Assembly (NCBI GenBank): GCA_002404375.1
Contig: DHJO01000156.1
Coordinates: 5,781-13,482, forward strand
Source of the DNA: Gemmatimonadales bacterium UBA4718
GTDB taxonomy: Bacteria; Gemmatimonadota; Gemmatimonadetes; Gemmatimonadales; Gemmatimonadaceae
Reading direction: 5' to 3'
Length of the DNA stretch: 7,702 nt
A model generated the notes under the pieces. It saw only the letters and a list, made by a program, of their open reading frames with translations, was not told the origin of the DNA and did no database searches. A program made the position numbers and the translations under genes. Shown here in pieces: positions 6,168 through 7,702 of this stretch. Within the stretch, counting starts at the first letter, position 1. Each line of letters begins with the position of its first letter.

Positions 6168-7702
6168 ATGGCCGGATCCGCAAATCCTCACCTGACTCTA
6201 AGCAGTCCCGGCGCTCCCGCGCAGGGAAGCGATGCGGACATCCGCATCTCCGCCATCGACATCGGGTCGAACTCGATACGCCAGACGATCGCTGATGTCT
6301 CGCCCACCGGAACGATCCGCGTCGTAGACGAAATGAAGGCCGCTCCGAGATTGGGCGCGGGACTCTACGAGACGGGCAAGCTGAGTGAGGTCGCCATTCA
6401 AAACGCGTTGAGCACGCTGACAAGGATGGCGACGCTCGCCAACCAGCTCGGTGTGAAGCGCACGGAGGTCGTCGCTACGAGCGCAGTGCGCGACGCCGCC
6501 AACGGCGAAGAATTCCTCAAGCTCGTCAAGTCCGAAACCGGCCTCAAAGTGAGAGTCCTGCGCGGAGAGGACGAAGCCCGCCTCAGCTTCCGCAGCGCTC
6601 TCGCGCATTTTGATTTGGGAGTGGGTCGCGCCGTCGTCATGGATATCGGCGGAGGCTCTCTCGAGCTGGCGCTGAGCGCCGACGGTCTTGTCGAACGACT
6701 CATTTCGCTGCCTTTAGGAGCCATCAGCGTGACCGAGCGCTATCTGGGCCCCGCTGCGAAGAAGAAGGGCATGCGCAAGCTCAGAAAGCACGTTTGGATC
6801 GAGCTGCGTCGTCACCTCTCCGCACGTCATTGGCACGCGACGCGGATCTTCTGCTCGGGAGGCACGTTCACCAGCCTCGCATCGATCTATCTGGCGCGCA
6901 TCGGGATGGAAAGCGCCAAGACCGTTCACGGAACCGTCATTCCGCGAATCGAGCTCGAGCACATCGTGGACATGCTCCGCAACATGTCGCTCTCCGAGCG
7001 GCAGGGAGTTCCTGGACTCAACGCGGCGAGGAGCGACATCATCCTCGGCGGACTCGCCGTCGCGGCGGAGGTCGCCGCGCGAGTCGAAGCCAGGGAGCTC
7101 GTCGTTTCCGCGTATGGTATCCGCGAGGGAATTCTGCTCGAGAGCGCGCACGTCGCGCCATCGCCCGCGGATCCGGGGGAGGCTCGGGAGCGATCAGTCC
7201 GCGAGCTGGCTGAACGAACTCATTACGAGGAGCCGCACTCCAGGCACGTTCAGAAGCTGTCGCTTCAGCTCTTCGATGCCATCGGTCAACGACTGGGCTG
7301 CATACCTGACGACAGAAAGCTGTTGTCGGACGCGGCCCTTCTCCACGACATCGGATATCACATCAGCTACGACAAGCACAACAAGCATTCCTACCACCTG
7401 ATCGAGCACGCGGAGCTGCTAGGCATGACGCCGATCGAGCAGATCGTGGTCGCGAACGTCGCGCGCTATCACCGCGGAGCCGAGCCGAAAAAGAAACATC
7501 GCAACTACGGCGGACTCGAGCGGCCAGTGCGGCAGACGATCAAAAGACTGTCGGCCATCCTTCGTGTCGCCGATGGTTTTGACAGAGGCCACGCAAGCGC
7601 CGTCTCGGAGATAAAAGTTCGGTGGGTAGAACGCGCGCTGAGAATCACCGCGGTGCCTAGTCATCACGTTTACAACCTGCGGCTCGATCTATGGGGAGCG
7701 AG
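6168..7702 (+). CDS. Ppx/GppA-family phosphatase with C-terminal HD domain (3' end beyond window)
   Basis: The frame opens at the ATG at 6168 and runs without a stop to the window edge (511 codons visible). It encodes an exopolyphosphatase/guanosine-pentaphosphate phosphatase of the ASKHA fold, a cytoplasmic enzyme that removes terminal phosphate from polyphosphate or pppGpp. Visible blocks: AIDIGSNSIR (29-38, phosphate-binding loop 1), ATSAVRDAAN (103-112), RGEDEARLSF (132-141, with the catalytic-type acidic residue), VVMDIGGGSLEL (156-167, loop 2), CSGGTFTSL (229-237), the GLNAARSDIILGG block (283-295) and SAYGIREGIL (314-323). From about residue 350 an HD-type domain follows: H360, LLHDIG (391-396, H393 and D394), HSYHLIEH (407-414), RYHRG (434-438) and RVADGFDRGH (466-475). 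An in-frame TAA at 6162-6164 rules out an upstream start. No well-spaced Shine-Dalgarno is visible; GAGGG (6141-6145) is about 22 bases away. The residue after GSNSIR is Q where L is usual. Whether it prefers polyphosphate or pppGpp cannot be told. Confidence 0.9.
   Translation, partial: MAGSANPHLTLSSPGAPAQGSDADIRISAIDIGSNSIRQTIADVSPTGTIRVVDEMKAAPRLGAGLYETGKLSEVAIQNALSTLTRMATLANQLGVKRTEVVATSAVRDAANGEEFLKLVKSETGLKVRVLRGEDEARLSFRSALAHFDLGVGRAVVMDIGGGSLELALSADGLVERLISLPLGAISVTERYLGPAAKKKGMRKLRKHVWIELRRHLSARHWHATRIFCSGGTFTSLASIYLARIGMESAKTVHGTVIPRIELEHIVDMLRNMSLSERQGVPGLNAARSDIILGGLAVAAEVAARVEARELVVSAYGIREGILLESAHVAPSPADPGEARERSVRELAERTHYEEPHSRHVQKLSLQLFDAIGQRLGCIPDDRKLLSDAALLHDIGYHISYDKHNKHSYHLIEHAELLGMTPIEQIVVANVARYHRGAEPKKKHRNYGGLERPVRQTIKRLSAILRVADGFDRGHASAVSEIKVRWVERALRITAVPSHHVYNLRLDLWGA

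Overview
The window is GC-rich, densely packed DNA from a Gram-negative (diderm) bacterium: it encodes an Omp85-type outer-membrane beta-barrel and two predicted lipoproteins. Overall style (GC-rich codon use, a Ppx/GppA-HD protein, a DUF4956 protein, an intergenic inverted repeat made of GGAT-rich units) would fit a soil Gemmatimonadota-type organism. That placement is a guess from recollection, not shown by any marker gene here.

Layout: (1) 1-134, minus strand, the first 44 codons of uvrA with an intact Walker A motif. (2) A 120-bp divergent intergenic region. (3) 255-4863, plus strand, a tightly coupled three-gene operon joined by two 4-bp ATGA overlaps: a DUF4956 inner-membrane protein with a C-terminal ACT-like cytosolic domain; a lipoprotein with a YjiK/SdiA-regulated-type beta-propeller; and an 874-residue exported protein joining a degenerate kinase-like domain (Fam20C/HipA/CotH-type GDNDRH and DRD motifs) to a spacer and a C-terminal Omp85/BamA-like barrel. 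(4) 4864-5167, a non-coding gap filled almost entirely by one imperfect inverted-repeat element of about 253 bp, with a possible terminator in its left arm. (5) 5168-6124, a calcineurin-like metallophosphoesterase lipoprotein. (6) 6168 to the window end, the 5' part of a Ppx/GppA-family phosphatase with a C-terminal HD domain.

How they may work together: the most interesting unit is the exported kinase-like/Omp85 fusion with its two operon partners and the nearby metallophosphoesterase. From memory, related Bacteroidota proteins carry a metallophosphoesterase domain at the N-terminus of the same polypeptide as the kinase-like region and the barrel, so here the same parts appear to be split into separate genes. 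DUF4956 proteins are often found near VTC-type polyphosphate polymerases and CotH-type kinases. Ppx/GppA proteins hydrolyse polyphosphate or (p)ppGpp-type substrates. A shared phosphoryl-transfer theme in the cell envelope is therefore a reasonable hypothesis, but no substrate can be read from the sequence.
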